A stretch of 64,000 nt of DNA, from positions 3,529,001-3,593,000 of the forward strand of contig NZ_CP070502.1 of assembly GCF_018309085.1 (NCBI RefSeq), in the 5' to 3' direction. Of the stretch, positions 43,626 to 52,800 are shown in pieces. The stretch is from Sporosarcina sp. Marseille-Q4063 (lineage in GTDB: Bacteria; Bacillota; Bacilli; Bacillales_A; Planococcaceae). Position numbers and translations under genes: made by a program. Numbering within the stretch: the first letter of the stretch is position 1; each line of letters starts with the position of its first letter. The notes below the pieces were generated by a model that worked only from the letters and a program-made list of their open reading frames with translations, did not search any database and was not told the origin of the DNA.

Positions 43626-44276
43626 ATGGCTGTAACGAAATTATTTTTAATTGGCAACACAACAGTACCATCCTCGTGGGTTGCCCTAGTGCTAGCCTTC
43701 GCTTTAACCTATTTAGTGATTCGATTTCGTTATGGAAAACGCATTTCAGGCGTTTTGGCCGATTCGATGTTTTATTTTGTCATCGTATGGAAATTAAGCG
43801 TGATTCTAACTGATTTTGAAAACGTCATTAAATCGCCATTATCCATAATTTATTTCAACGGGGGCCAAATCGGAATTTATTTAGGACTCTTAGCCGGAAT
43901 GATTACTATCGGAATTGAATTAAAAAAGAATGGCATGCATACGCTCGAAAAACAAGCATTGTTTTTGGGATTCATAACAATTCAATCAATCTTTCAACTA
44001 GCTATGGTATTAATGAATGAAGGACCGAAATCTGCTGAATTAGTTACAATCCTCATGTTCTCGCCAGTCGCTATTTTCATATGGATTAGTATTCATAAAA
44101 TGGAAAATGCACTCATCCAGTTAGCATTATTATTTACGGCTAGTCATTTTTTCACAACTTTATTTCAGCCTTCAAGTTATATAAACAATTCATTCTTTAC
44201 CACAATACTAGTAACGATTTTCATTATAATTTTCTTAGGCCAAAATGAAAGCAATAAAACGGAGGGACGTTTATGA
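43626..44276 (+). CDS. Polytopic membrane protein of unknown function
   Basis: The ATG at 43626 follows GAGGAG by 9 bp, giving 216 residues with about six or seven membrane segments. A loop between the first segments contains RFRYGKRISGVLADSMFYF, and GGQIGIYLGLLAGM follows; the pattern is faintly like prolipoprotein diacylglyceryl transferase (Lgt), but the conserved Lgt arginine and histidine signature is not evident, so I do not call it that. The stop overlaps the start of a membrane-anchored thioredoxin-like protein by 4 bp. The two are translationally coupled, so a role in extracytoplasmic redox or lipoprotein handling is possible. Confidence 0.75.
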   Translation: MAVTKLFLIGNTTVPSSWVALVLAFALTYLVIRFRYGKRISGVLADSMFYFVIVWKLSVILTDFENVIKSPLSIIYFNGGQIGIYLGLLAGMITIGIELKKNGMHTLEKQALFLGFITIQSIFQLAMVLMNEGPKSAELVTILMFSPVAIFIWISIHKMENALIQLALLFTASHFFTTLFQPSSYINNSFFTTILVTIFIIIFLGQNESNKTEGRL

Positions 44277-44851
44277 ATAAAAAGATGATCGGTTATCTAA
44301 TCGCTGTCTTAGTTATCGGATCAATGATTGTCATAACAGTAAAATCTAATATGGAAAAAAATGCGCCAACTGATCAAGTTGCATCTGTCGATGAATCAGG
44401 TGGAGAAAAAACTGTGGGACTAGAACATGGGAATTTGCCGCCGGATTTTGACCTTACGACTATATCGGGCGACCAGGTAAACTTAGCAGACTTGAAAGGA
44501 AAGAAAGTTATTCTTAACTTTTGGGCTTCCTGGTGCGGTCCGTGTAAAGCTGAGATGCCTCATATGGAAAAGTATTATGAAAAGAATAAAGAGGACGCAA
44601 ACGTTGAAATTATAGCGGTCAATATGACAAATACTGAAAGAAGAGGACTAAAAGGCGTCGAGGAATTTATAGATGATTACGGTTTAACTTTTCCAATTCC
44701 TTTGGATAAAGACGGAAAGGTAGAAAGAATGTATGAAATCGTATCTATCCCCACGACATTCATGCTTGGAACTAATGGAGAGATTGTCCATAAAATAATC
44801 GGTCCGATGGATGAAAAAATGATGGAAGATCTTGTAAATAACTTAAAATGA
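44273..44851 (+). CDS. Membrane-anchored thiol-disulfide oxidoreductase (ResA/TlpA type)
   Basis: A 192-residue protein with an N-terminal anchor (about 6-24) and an extracytoplasmic thioredoxin fold. The active site NFWASWCGPCKAEMP contains the CxxC pair, and the cis-Pro loop is SIPTTFML. ResA-type proteins reduce apocytochrome c cysteines, which would suit CccB encoded 4 kb upstream, but no ccs genes are near, so this link is inference. It is coupled to the preceding membrane protein gene. Confidence 0.85.
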   Translation: MNKKMIGYLIAVLVIGSMIVITVKSNMEKNAPTDQVASVDESGGEKTVGLEHGNLPPDFDLTTISGDQVNLADLKGKKVILNFWASWCGPCKAEMPHMEKYYEKNKEDANVEIIAVNMTNTERRGLKGVEEFIDDYGLTFPIPLDKDGKVERMYEIVSIPTTFMLGTNGEIVHKIIGPMDEKMMEDLVNNLK

Positions 44852-44918
44852 ATTTAACCAGTTTCTGTAGTTGTAATGTTTATTTTCCGTTCATATAGTA
44901 AACGGAGGAGGGAGCATT

Positions 44919-46349
44919 CTGCGAAGAAGCTGGTTTTTACTTTTTGTCATACTTGCAGTGGTAGCAACATCGATATTTTTATACTCAAATAAAGGGAAAG
45001 GTGATAAAAATGTTGCAAATAGCTCGTTTGACGTAATCGATGATGCGTTTGCAATTATTAAGGAAGAAGGTGTCTATCCTGTAGAAGGAGAGCTTCTCAT
45101 TGAAGGCGCACTGAGAGGGATGACTGAAGTGATAGGTGATCCATACTCAACCTATTTATCGAAAGAAGAAGCTGCTGCTCATGAAGAGTCACTTGCGGGT
45201 GAAAGGATTGGAATCGGTGCAGAAATTACCAGATCAAATGGTAAGTTTATAATTGTCGCTCCGTTAAAATCATCTCCTGCCGATAAAGCTGGGTTACGTC
45301 CATACGATGAAATAATTCGTATTGATGGAAAACCTTTAGACGGTGGAACATTACAAGATGTTGTCCAAAAAATTCGGGGGAAAAAAGGGACAGCTGTTAC
45401 GATGACGATTTATAGACCGGAGTTAAATAAACATCTTGAAATTTCAATTATTCGCGATATTATACCAGTAACGACAGTGAGTAGTAAGATAATTGAAGAG
45501 AAGGAACGAAAAGTCGGTTACATATCGATTACGACCTTCGGAAGTGAAACTGCTAAGGAATGGGCAATCGCAACTGAGAACTTGATTGGCGATGGCGCTG
45601 AGGCTATTGTAATCGATGTCCGTGGCAACCCGGGCGGTTATTTACACAGTGTCGGAACAATTTTATCGAGTCTCCTTCAGGAAGACACGGTATATGCTTA
45701 TTTACAAGATGCGACTGGTGCATTAACTCCGCTACTGGCAGCTAAAGATGAAAAAATTAAATTTAACAGCCAATTGAAAATGGTTCCGCTTGTTTTACTG
45801 CAAGATAAAGGAAGTGCATCGGCTAGTGAAATGTTAAGTGGTGCACTAAAAGATTTACGAAGAGCATCCATTGCGGGAACTGAAAGTTTTGGGAAAGGGA
45901 CTGTTCAAGATACAAAGGATTTGGCAAACGGCGGTAAAGTGAAGTTATCAACTGCAAAGTGGCTGACGCCGAAAGAAAAATGGATACACGGAAAAGGCGT
46001 AGAAGCTGATCTTAAAATAGATCAAAATGAATTGTTGGAAGAGCATGTTCGGTTAGTCTCAGATGAATATAATGAAGGCGATTTTGCTGACGATATTGCC
46101 TATAGTCAAAGATTACTTGCCGGACTTGGATATAGTACAGGGCGCGACGACGGATATTTTGATGAAGGCACAACAGAAGCAGTCAAAGAGTTTCAAGTGT
46201 TTTCCAAAGTGAAAGAATCAGGAAAAATGGATCGACAATTTTTCACGGCATTACAAAAAGAAATTGTAACCTATCGGGAAAATAAAGAAAATGACGTTCA
46301 ATTACAAATGGGGCTAGATTATTTGCTGCATCTTCTAAAAGAAAACTAA
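44919..46349 (+). CDS. ctpB: C-terminal processing protease CtpB (S41), apparent CTG start
   Basis: An exported serine protease; in B. subtilis CtpB cuts SpoIVFA/SpoIVFB partners and triggers sigma-K activation. GGAGGAGG (44904-44911) is 7 bp before CTG at 44919, and reading from there gives a complete signal anchor (Arg-Arg-Ser-Trp then a hydrophobic run); the first in-frame GTG (44958) lies inside that run and has no ribosome site. No in-frame ATG exists upstream. The 476-residue protein has a PDZ domain (about 95-180), the S41 core with catalytic Ser in GSASASEML and Lys in FGKGTVQD, and a C-terminal peptidoglycan-binding domain (about 395-455). Confidence 0.88.
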   Translation: MRRSWFLLFVILAVVATSIFLYSNKGKGDKNVANSSFDVIDDAFAIIKEEGVYPVEGELLIEGALRGMTEVIGDPYSTYLSKEEAAAHEESLAGERIGIGAEITRSNGKFIIVAPLKSSPADKAGLRPYDEIIRIDGKPLDGGTLQDVVQKIRGKKGTAVTMTIYRPELNKHLEISIIRDIIPVTTVSSKIIEEKERKVGYISITTFGSETAKEWAIATENLIGDGAEAIVIDVRGNPGGYLHSVGTILSSLLQEDTVYAYLQDATGALTPLLAAKDEKIKFNSQLKMVPLVLLQDKGSASASEMLSGALKDLRRASIAGTESFGKGTVQDTKDLANGGKVKLSTAKWLTPKEKWIHGKGVEADLKIDQNELLEEHVRLVSDEYNEGDFADDIAYSQRLLAGLGYSTGRDDGYFDEGTTEAVKEFQVFSKVKESGKMDRQFFTALQKEIVTYRENKENDVQLQMGLDYLLHLLKEN

Positions 46350-46362
46350 CCATAGAGAAAAA

Positions 46363-46418
46363 AGGCTGTTGGCTGATTGAATTTAATTTTAATCAGTTAG
46401 CAGCTTATTTCAATTTTT
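46363..46418 (+). terminator. Terminator of ctpB
   Basis: GCTGTTGGCTGATT (46365-46378) pairs with AATCAGTTAGCAGC (46391-46404), allowing G-U pairs, then a T-rich tail. Confidence 0.7.
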
Positions 46419-46474
46419 CACAAAAGAAGTTTCTGAAAATAGTCAGCGAGTATTCGCCTAAAGTGCCATTCATT

Positions 46475-46483
46475 TGTTACAAT
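46475..46483 (+). promoter_or_regulatory. Extended -10 promoter of minJ
   Basis: TG-T-TACAAT at 46475-46483, with no good -35. Confidence 0.45.
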
Positions 46484-46524
46484 AGATAGAAATAGTGTAG
46501 TAATGAATAGGATGGTGTCGATTC

Positions 46525-47694
46525 ATGGTGAAAGATGTGTTACTAGAAGTACTTACAGCTGCATCGCTATTTTTTCTGAATCCACTATTTGTGGCCACAC
46601 TAATCGCGGCGGTGTTTTTAGGCTATTTTCGTGTGAAGCGAGAGCGACGTAGTTTCAGAGTTCGCTTGATGCCCGGGTTTACCGAGTTAAAACGACTCTT
46701 CTCTGAATCATGGCCTTATGCGATTATTTTATCGATAATTATATCGGGTGTTGGTTTAGTAGTAGATTCAGGTTGGCTAGTTTTATTTTGCATTGCGGCG
46801 TTTGTTGGACTTCTTTTTTTTAATTATAAAATAATGTCGCCAATTTATTTTGTCACAATGGCTTATTTTACAATCTTTTTCATGGAACGTTATTTGAGCG
46901 ATTTTGTTTATCGTGGGTGGTCGCCGACAAACGTTGATTTGTTTGGTGATTTAGCTGTAACAGCAGCGATCATTGCGGGATTATTATTGGTCGTTGAAGG
47001 CGTTCTAGTTAGCCGGTATGGAGACCGAGATACGTCGCCATTTTTGAAAAAGACGAAAAGAGGGCTTTACGCTACAGTTTTTAAGACGAAGCGACTTTGG
47101 CTTTTGCCGGTTTTATTTATCATTCCGGGTGATTTAATTCCGGTTTATTTACCGTATTGGCCGCAGTTTACGCTTGGTGAAGCTGCATTTACTTTTATAC
47201 CTATTCCACTAATCATTGGATTTTCTCAAGTGATTCGCTCATCGTATCCTAATATCGCATTTCCGAAAATTGGACGTAGCGTTTTAACTATAGGAGTCAT
47301 TGTGTTAGCACTTGGCGTTAGTTCAATCTGGTTGCCTATTTTGGGCGTAACGGCCCTACTAATCGGCGTGGTAGGACGTTTAGTACTCTCGATTGTTGTA
47401 TCGATTCGAGAACGCGGTAGCGTATTTATCGTAGCTCCAAAATCGACTGGTGTTGTTATCGCGGGGATATTACCCGATTCGCCGGGTGATAAAATGGGTT
47501 TACTTCCCGGAGAATGTATCCGCTCTGTCAATGGTCTGGAAGTTACGAACGAAAAAGAATTATACGATGCGATTCAAATTAATGCCGCGCACTGCCGATT
47601 GCAGGTCCTTGGGCGTGACGGTGAAGTACGACTTATGCAACAAGTTATTTATCGTCATGATCATCATCGTCTAGGAATATTGGTTATACGGTGA
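46525..47694 (+). CDS. minJ: Division-site topology protein MinJ
   Basis: MinJ bridges DivIVA and MinD to restrict cell division to midcell. The 389-residue membrane protein has about eight hydrophobic segments between residues 10 and 290 and a cytoplasmic/peripheral PDZ domain at about 300-385 (VVIAGILPDSPGDKMGLLPGE, with NGLEVTNEKELYDAI after it). AGGATGGTG precedes the ATG. It lies directly after ctpB as in B. subtilis (yvjD). Confidence 0.9.
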   Translation: MVKDVLLEVLTAASLFFLNPLFVATLIAAVFLGYFRVKRERRSFRVRLMPGFTELKRLFSESWPYAIILSIIISGVGLVVDSGWLVLFCIAAFVGLLFFNYKIMSPIYFVTMAYFTIFFMERYLSDFVYRGWSPTNVDLFGDLAVTAAIIAGLLLVVEGVLVSRYGDRDTSPFLKKTKRGLYATVFKTKRLWLLPVLFIIPGDLIPVYLPYWPQFTLGEAAFTFIPIPLIIGFSQVIRSSYPNIAFPKIGRSVLTIGVIVLALGVSSIWLPILGVTALLIGVVGRLVLSIVVSIRERGSVFIVAPKSTGVVIAGILPDSPGDKMGLLPGECIRSVNGLEVTNEKELYDAIQINAAHCRLQVLGRDGEVRLMQQVIYRHDHHRLGILVIR

Positions 47695-47728
47695 TAGGGT
47701 ACCGTTCGTTTGGGAAGGTTGTTGCTAA

Positions 47729-47980
47729 ATGGATTCATTCGTAACGAAATTCATACTTGCGGCTATCATGCCTGCTTTATTAGTCGTATTGTTTACACGC
47801 ATTACATTTCATCATGTAGTGGGTCTTTTATTAACGGCAGGGTTAATAGCGGCTTCAGTTTACGCGGGATATACACATAACTGGGTTTTGTATACGGTGG
47901 ATGCCATATCGTTAACGGTTGGCTTTTGGTATGCAAGCCGAATGGTAAAGCGAGCGCGTGAACATTTGGATATAGAATAG
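47729..47980 (+). CDS. csbA: CsbA family small membrane protein
   Basis: An 83-residue protein with three hydrophobic stretches (about 5-23, 28-46, 52-70) and a charged C-terminus. LVVLFTRITFHH and the following segment match B. subtilis CsbA in order and spacing; csbA is a sigma-B gene there and lies before uvrBA. No sigma-B promoter is evident here, and it probably follows minJ transcription (34-bp gap, GGAAGG ribosome site). Function unknown. Confidence 0.8.
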   Translation: MDSFVTKFILAAIMPALLVVLFTRITFHHVVGLLLTAGLIAASVYAGYTHNWVLYTVDAISLTVGFWYASRMVKRAREHLDIE

Positions 47981-47987
47981 TACAATC

Positions 47988-48019
47988 AAAAACCAGACTG
48001 CAAACGCAGTCTGGTTTTT
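47988..48019. terminator. Bidirectional terminator between csbA and azlD
   Basis: AAAAACCAGACTGC (47988-48001) / GCAGTCTGGTTTTT (48006-48019). Confidence 0.92.
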
Positions 48020-48326
48020 ATATAAATAAACTATAAACAGCAAGTACCCCGATTGTACCTAACACGACAGACATGACGCCGCCGCCTACTATTGCGATTA
48101 AAAATGCTGCGCCAGCTCCGATAATGCCGAAAAGAATATTACCTTCTTGTACGAATAAAATGCCGGGAAAAATAAGAGCCCCGAGTACCGCGTATGGAAT
48201 GTTTCGAAGAACACCGGATACGATAGGCGGTAATTCTTTACCGTCTAAAAAAGTCAGGGGAATCATTCTAGGAATATATGTAACTAGCGCCATTCCAAAT
48301 AGCATCCACCAATAAGTCGGTCCCAA
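48018..48326 (-). CDS. azlD: Branched-chain amino acid exporter small subunit AzlD
   Basis: The TTG at 48326 has GGGAGGGGGAG just upstream and lies 1 bp after the azlC stop codon; the upstream in-frame ATG falls inside azlC with no ribosome site. The 102-residue protein has four hydrophobic helices and the family block ALVTYIPRMIPLTFLDGKEL. AzlD is the small partner of AzlC in efflux of branched-chain amino acids or analogues. Confidence 0.85.
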   Translation of the reverse strand: MGPTYWWMLFGMALVTYIPRMIPLTFLDGKELPPIVSGVLRNIPYAVLGALIFPGILFVQEGNILFGIIGAGAAFLIAIVGGGVMSVVLGTIGVLAVYSLFI

Positions 48327-48327
48327 T

Positions 48328-49050
48328 TTACTCCCCCTCCCTTGAATAAACCATCTCTGATTTTTTACGATGGTTCGCATAAATAACTTCAACGAAAACC
48401 GATGAGATTAATGTTGCGACGAGGATTGCCCAGCCGGTTGATAGAAGTCCTGTGAAATAAAAAAAACAATGAATAACGGCAGCTATACTTGCTAACATGA
48501 CAACTTTTCGGTTTCCTTTCATGGACGGTACAAGAAGTCCGACGAACATTGCAAAAAGAGCGATTGACATTGCGGCTTGCAAAAAGAGTGGCAAATTTGC
48601 GCCGACAACATGTCCGATGGCAGTGAAAATAACCCAACTTCCATATGCAATCAAAGTAACTCCAAAGGTAAACGCAGTTGTTATTTTTTTGTTTTTACTT
48701 GTGGCGAGCATTGAAAATGATTCATCGGTGATCCCGAACGAATAAATGGCTTTAATCCATCGTTTTTCAGGCTTCAACTTTTCATTTAATGAGGCAGTCA
48801 TAAGAAAATGTCGAATGTTCACGACGAACGTATTCATGACGATTAATAAAGGATTGACTGCATCAGCGATTAGGCTTAAAGCTATGTATTGTGAAGCACC
48901 CGCATAAACGAAAATACTCATTGCTGTCGCTTCCATCATTGAGAGACCGGCAGTTTTTGCGAGCAGTCCAAATGTGAGCGCAACGGGAAAATAGCCAATT
49001 GCAATGCTCATTCCGGCTTTTAAACCAGAAAAAAACGTGTTATTCTCCAT
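48328..49050 (-). CDS. azlC: Branched-chain amino acid exporter large subunit AzlC
   Basis: A 240-residue inner-membrane protein with about six to eight helices and AzlC landmarks: GYFPVALTFGLLAK (about 19-32), IFVYAGASQYIALSL, NIRHFLMTASL and FGITDESFSML. AAAGATGTGA precedes the ATG. In B. subtilis azlCD exports leucine analogues and is repressed by AzlB; no regulator gene lies next to this pair, so control is unknown. Confidence 0.88.
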   Translation of the reverse strand: MENNTFFSGLKAGMSIAIGYFPVALTFGLLAKTAGLSMMEATAMSIFVYAGASQYIALSLIADAVNPLLIVMNTFVVNIRHFLMTASLNEKLKPEKRWIKAIYSFGITDESFSMLATSKNKKITTAFTFGVTLIAYGSWVIFTAIGHVVGANLPLFLQAAMSIALFAMFVGLLVPSMKGNRKVVMLASIAAVIHCFFYFTGLLSTGWAILVATLISSVFVEVIYANHRKKSEMVYSREGE

Positions 49051-49182
49051 TTTGTCACATCTTTCTATTTGTTTTTCTGATTATACTATACTTTCGTATA
49101 AAAATGATAAAATAGGTGATAAAATTGATTTGTTGGGTATACTTGTAAATATAAGTCTCTAGATGCTGCGAGGGTGATTTGG

Positions 49183-49815
49183 GTGAATGAATGGTTAGAT
49201 GTAGATAAAATTATAGAATTGTCACAACAATATAGAGCATTTGGACCATTAATCGGAATCCTGTTACCATTTATCGAATCGTTTCTCCCTTTCTTACCTT
49301 TATTTGTATTTGTTTTTGCGAATGCGAGTGCTTTTGGATTAGGGTATGGCATTCTATTATCATGGGCAGGCACGACCGCCGGTTCATATGCTGTGTTTAT
49401 ATTGATTCGAAAATATGGTGAAAATCGGGTATTTCGCTTTTTAACAAAAAGCTCACGTGTACAAAAACTGATCAAATGGGTAGACCGCAATGGATTCGGG
49501 CCATTATTCTTATTCATCTGCTTTCCTTTTACGCCATCTGCCTTAGTAAACTTGGTGGCTGGTTTATCGGGTATAAGGAAAACGCATTACCTATTCACGT
49601 TAATGGCTGGAAAACTCGTAATGATTTGTACTGTGAGTTTTATAGGATATGATTTAAAGGCACTGCTTACACAACCGATTCGAACTGCGATTGTTGCAGT
49701 CGTTGTTGTTTTGCTTTGGTTGATTGGAAAAAGACTGGAGCATCGTTTAACTAAAAAAGTAGAGGCAGATTATCATCAAGTGAAAGACGGACGTGAAAAA
49801 AAGGAAACCTACTAA
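49183..49815 (+). CDS. VTT-domain (TVP38/DedA-type) membrane protein
   Basis: From the GTG at 49183 (AGGGTGA upstream) the protein is 210 residues. It has the SNARE-associated/VTT fold: a re-entrant loop FIESFLPFLPLFVFVFANAS, a later GRLFLFICFPFTPSALVNLVAG-like segment (residues about 108-130), several membrane helices and a basic C-terminal tail. Such proteins are linked to lipid scrambling or membrane stress; the substrate is unknown. B. subtilis YhjE has the same type and lies near comK. A GTG at 49174 is the alternative start. Confidence 0.8.
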   Translation: MNEWLDVDKIIELSQQYRAFGPLIGILLPFIESFLPFLPLFVFVFANASAFGLGYGILLSWAGTTAGSYAVFILIRKYGENRVFRFLTKSSRVQKLIKWVDRNGFGPLFLFICFPFTPSALVNLVAGLSGIRKTHYLFTLMAGKLVMICTVSFIGYDLKALLTQPIRTAIVAVVVVLLWLIGKRLEHRLTKKVEADYHQVKDGREKKETY

Positions 49816-49821
49816 AATAGT

Positions 49822-49872
49822 ACCTGCAGCCCCTTTCCTGTACAATGGAGAGAAAGGATTGCAGGTTTTTTT
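49822..49872 (+). terminator. Terminator before addB
   Basis: ACCTGCA (49822-49828) pairs with TGCAGGT (49860-49866), with inner CCTTTC/GAAAGG pairing and seven T. Confidence 0.85.
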
Positions 49873-49895
49873 ACGTTTTAAAGGAGGGGAATTGT

Positions 49896-52800
49896 GTGTC
49901 ATTACGTTTTATTACTGGAAGATCAGGTTCTGGAAAAACGACGCGGATTCAAAGAGAAATTGCCGAAGAACTTAAGCGGGATCCACTAGGGGCTCCTATA
50001 TTTATAATCGTTCCAGACCAAATGTCTTTTTCGGTCGAACATAGTTTATCCGTCAATTACGGATTGAATGGAATCATTCGTGCACAAGTTGTCACGTTTA
50101 AACGATTAGCTTGGCGGATTCTTCAAGAAGTCGGCGGGATTACTCGCAAAGAAGTAAATGGTTTTGGATACCGCATGCTTGTCCGAAGTGTCTTGGAAGA
50201 GCATCATGATGAGTTTAAGTTATTTCGTCAAGCGGCGAACAAACGAGGTTTTACGGAGCAGATTGGTACCTTATTACAAGAGTTCGGTCGCTACGCTGTT
50301 GATTTTACTACGATGCATGAACTGCACGACCAACTGCTCGATGCAAATGCACCGCGAACATTAATCGATAAAGCAAGTGATTTATCACTTCTGCTTGCAA
50401 AAATTGAAGAAAAGCTTGGCACATCTTATGTAGACAGTGAAGGTCATTTGGCGCTTCTTGCCATGCAAATTCCACATGCGGACATATTAAAAGGAGCCGA
50501 CATTTATATTGACGGCTTCGAAAGCTTCACGAAGAGAGAATACGAAATTATTACGGAACTTCTGAAATATGGAAATCGCGTTACAGTGGCATTGCCCATG
50601 GAGTCTGACTTAACGGGCTCGGCGGATCATGAATTATTTTTCAATCCAGTGCGGACTTCTTTACGTTTGCGTGGCATCGCTTATTTGGAATCTATTGACG
50701 TTGAAGAGGATTTTCATATGGATGAAGTCATGCGCTTTGAAAATGATGATTTGAAACATCTTGAGGCATCATTCGATCAGTATCCGACTAGTTCAAAACC
50801 GTCGAATGGCCACGTCACGTTTATTGAAGCGGCTGATCGACGCGCTGAAGTTCATGCAGTGGCAAGAAAGATTCGTGAATTGATGTTGTTAGGAAAACGG
50901 TATAAAGATCTTGCCATATTGTATCGACAACCGGAAAAATACGATGAATTAATCGAAACGATTTTTCCGCATTATGAAATTCCGGTCTTCATCAGTCGGA
51001 AAAAACCGATGTTGCACCATCCGCTCATTGAATTATCGCGTTCCGTATTGGAAGCGGTCACTTCTGGTTGGTCTTATGAATCGATATTTCGCGCAGTGAA
51101 GACAGATTTATTTTTCCCGCATGGAGAAGATTTGACTCTATGGCGTGAACGAGCAGACCGCCTTGAAAATTATATCCTTGCAAGGGGCATTTACGGGTCT
51201 CGTTGGTTTGATGATTCGCGTTGGATAGTGAAGCGATATCGCGGTCTTGAATTGCATTCAGACGTGCAAACCGATGAAGAACTTGCGATGCAAGAAGACT
51301 TGCATCGTATTCGTGATTTAATCAGAGAACCACTTCAAAAGTTTGAAAAGCAAATGAAGAAATCCAAGAACGGCAAAGAAGTAGCAGAAGCATTATTTAT
51401 ATTCATCGAGCAACTTCGAGCTTATGATAAAGTTATTGACCTGCGAGCGGAAGAAGAGCGTGCGGGACGACTTCTCGGCGCAACTGAACATGAACAAGCG
51501 TGGAACGGATGGATTGACGTTCTTGATCAGTTTGTGTTGATGTTCGGAGATAAAGAGTTGAAACCGAGTGACGCGGCCCGCATTTTAGATGAGGGATTCG
51601 ACTCGTTGGAATTTACTCGAATTCCGCCTTCGTTGGACCAAGTAACTGTGTCGTCGATTGAAGTTTCTAGTTTAATGAATATCGACGCGGTCTTTATCTT
51701 AGGTGTAAATGACGGTGTGCTCCCAAAAAGAATCGATAATGAAGGAATTTTATCGGATGTCGATCGGGAATGGTTTTCTCAAGTTGGTTTTGAACTTGCG
51801 CCGACATCGAAAATGAAATTAATGGACGAGACATTCATCGCATACCGCGCATTTACTGCGCCGCGAGAAAAGTTATATATTTCATACCCAGTCGCAGATG
51901 AAGAAGGGAAAGCGCTTCTCCCGTCCTTATATATTGCAAGGATCTCGCAACTTCTACCGGGAATCAAAGTAGAATCCGCAGTCATGGATCCGTCCGAATT
52001 GGCGGGAGATGAAGACCGGTTTGCGTATATTAGCCATCCTAGGGCGGCATTGCCGTTTGCAGCGATGAAACTTAAAGAGGCGGCACATACGCAGAAAATT
52101 GCGCCGGAATGGCTGGCTGTGCTGGCCTATTATGAAAGAGATGTCTATTGGTCTTCCGTTCTCGGTCGTATTCGTCGACCGTTGGAAGTCGGCAATACAA
52201 CCGATAAACTGACGATTGATTTGACGAAAGGTTTATACGGCGATTCTTTCGTATCTAGTGTTTCGCGAATAGAATCCTATTATAGTTGCCCGTTTCAACA
52301 TTACGCTTCTTTCGGACTTGGTTTGCAAGATCGATCGGAGTATACGCTTGAAGCACCTGCTATTGGTGATTTATTCCACGCGGCACTTAAATGGATTTCG
52401 GACGAAACAATGCGGCTCGGCAAGTCCTGGGCTGAATTGACAAAAGAAGAATGCTGGCGATTAGCCTCCGATGCAGTGGATGATATTACGCCGTATTTTT
52501 TCAACAGGATCCTGTCATCAACGAACCGTTACGTATACATTAAGCGGAAATTAGTGCAAGTTATTCAACGGACGATTTATTCGCTTAGTACACAAGCTAA
52601 ATCGACAAACTTTAAGCCGATTGCAATCGAGGCGGGGTTTGGACCGGGCGAGAAGTTGCCTTCATTGGAAATTCCTCTCCGAATGGGGAAACCATTGCAA
52701 CTGCGCGGCCGAATTGACCGAATCGATGCATCTGAGATTAAAGGGAAAAACTATATTCGCGTTATTGATTATAAATCTTCAGCAAGAGAACTTAACTTGG

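Noticed and set aside
43626..44276. Prolipoprotein diacylglyceryl transferase (Lgt) assignment
   Set aside because: The similarity is limited to a Gly-rich membrane segment; the conserved Lgt signature residues are not visible.
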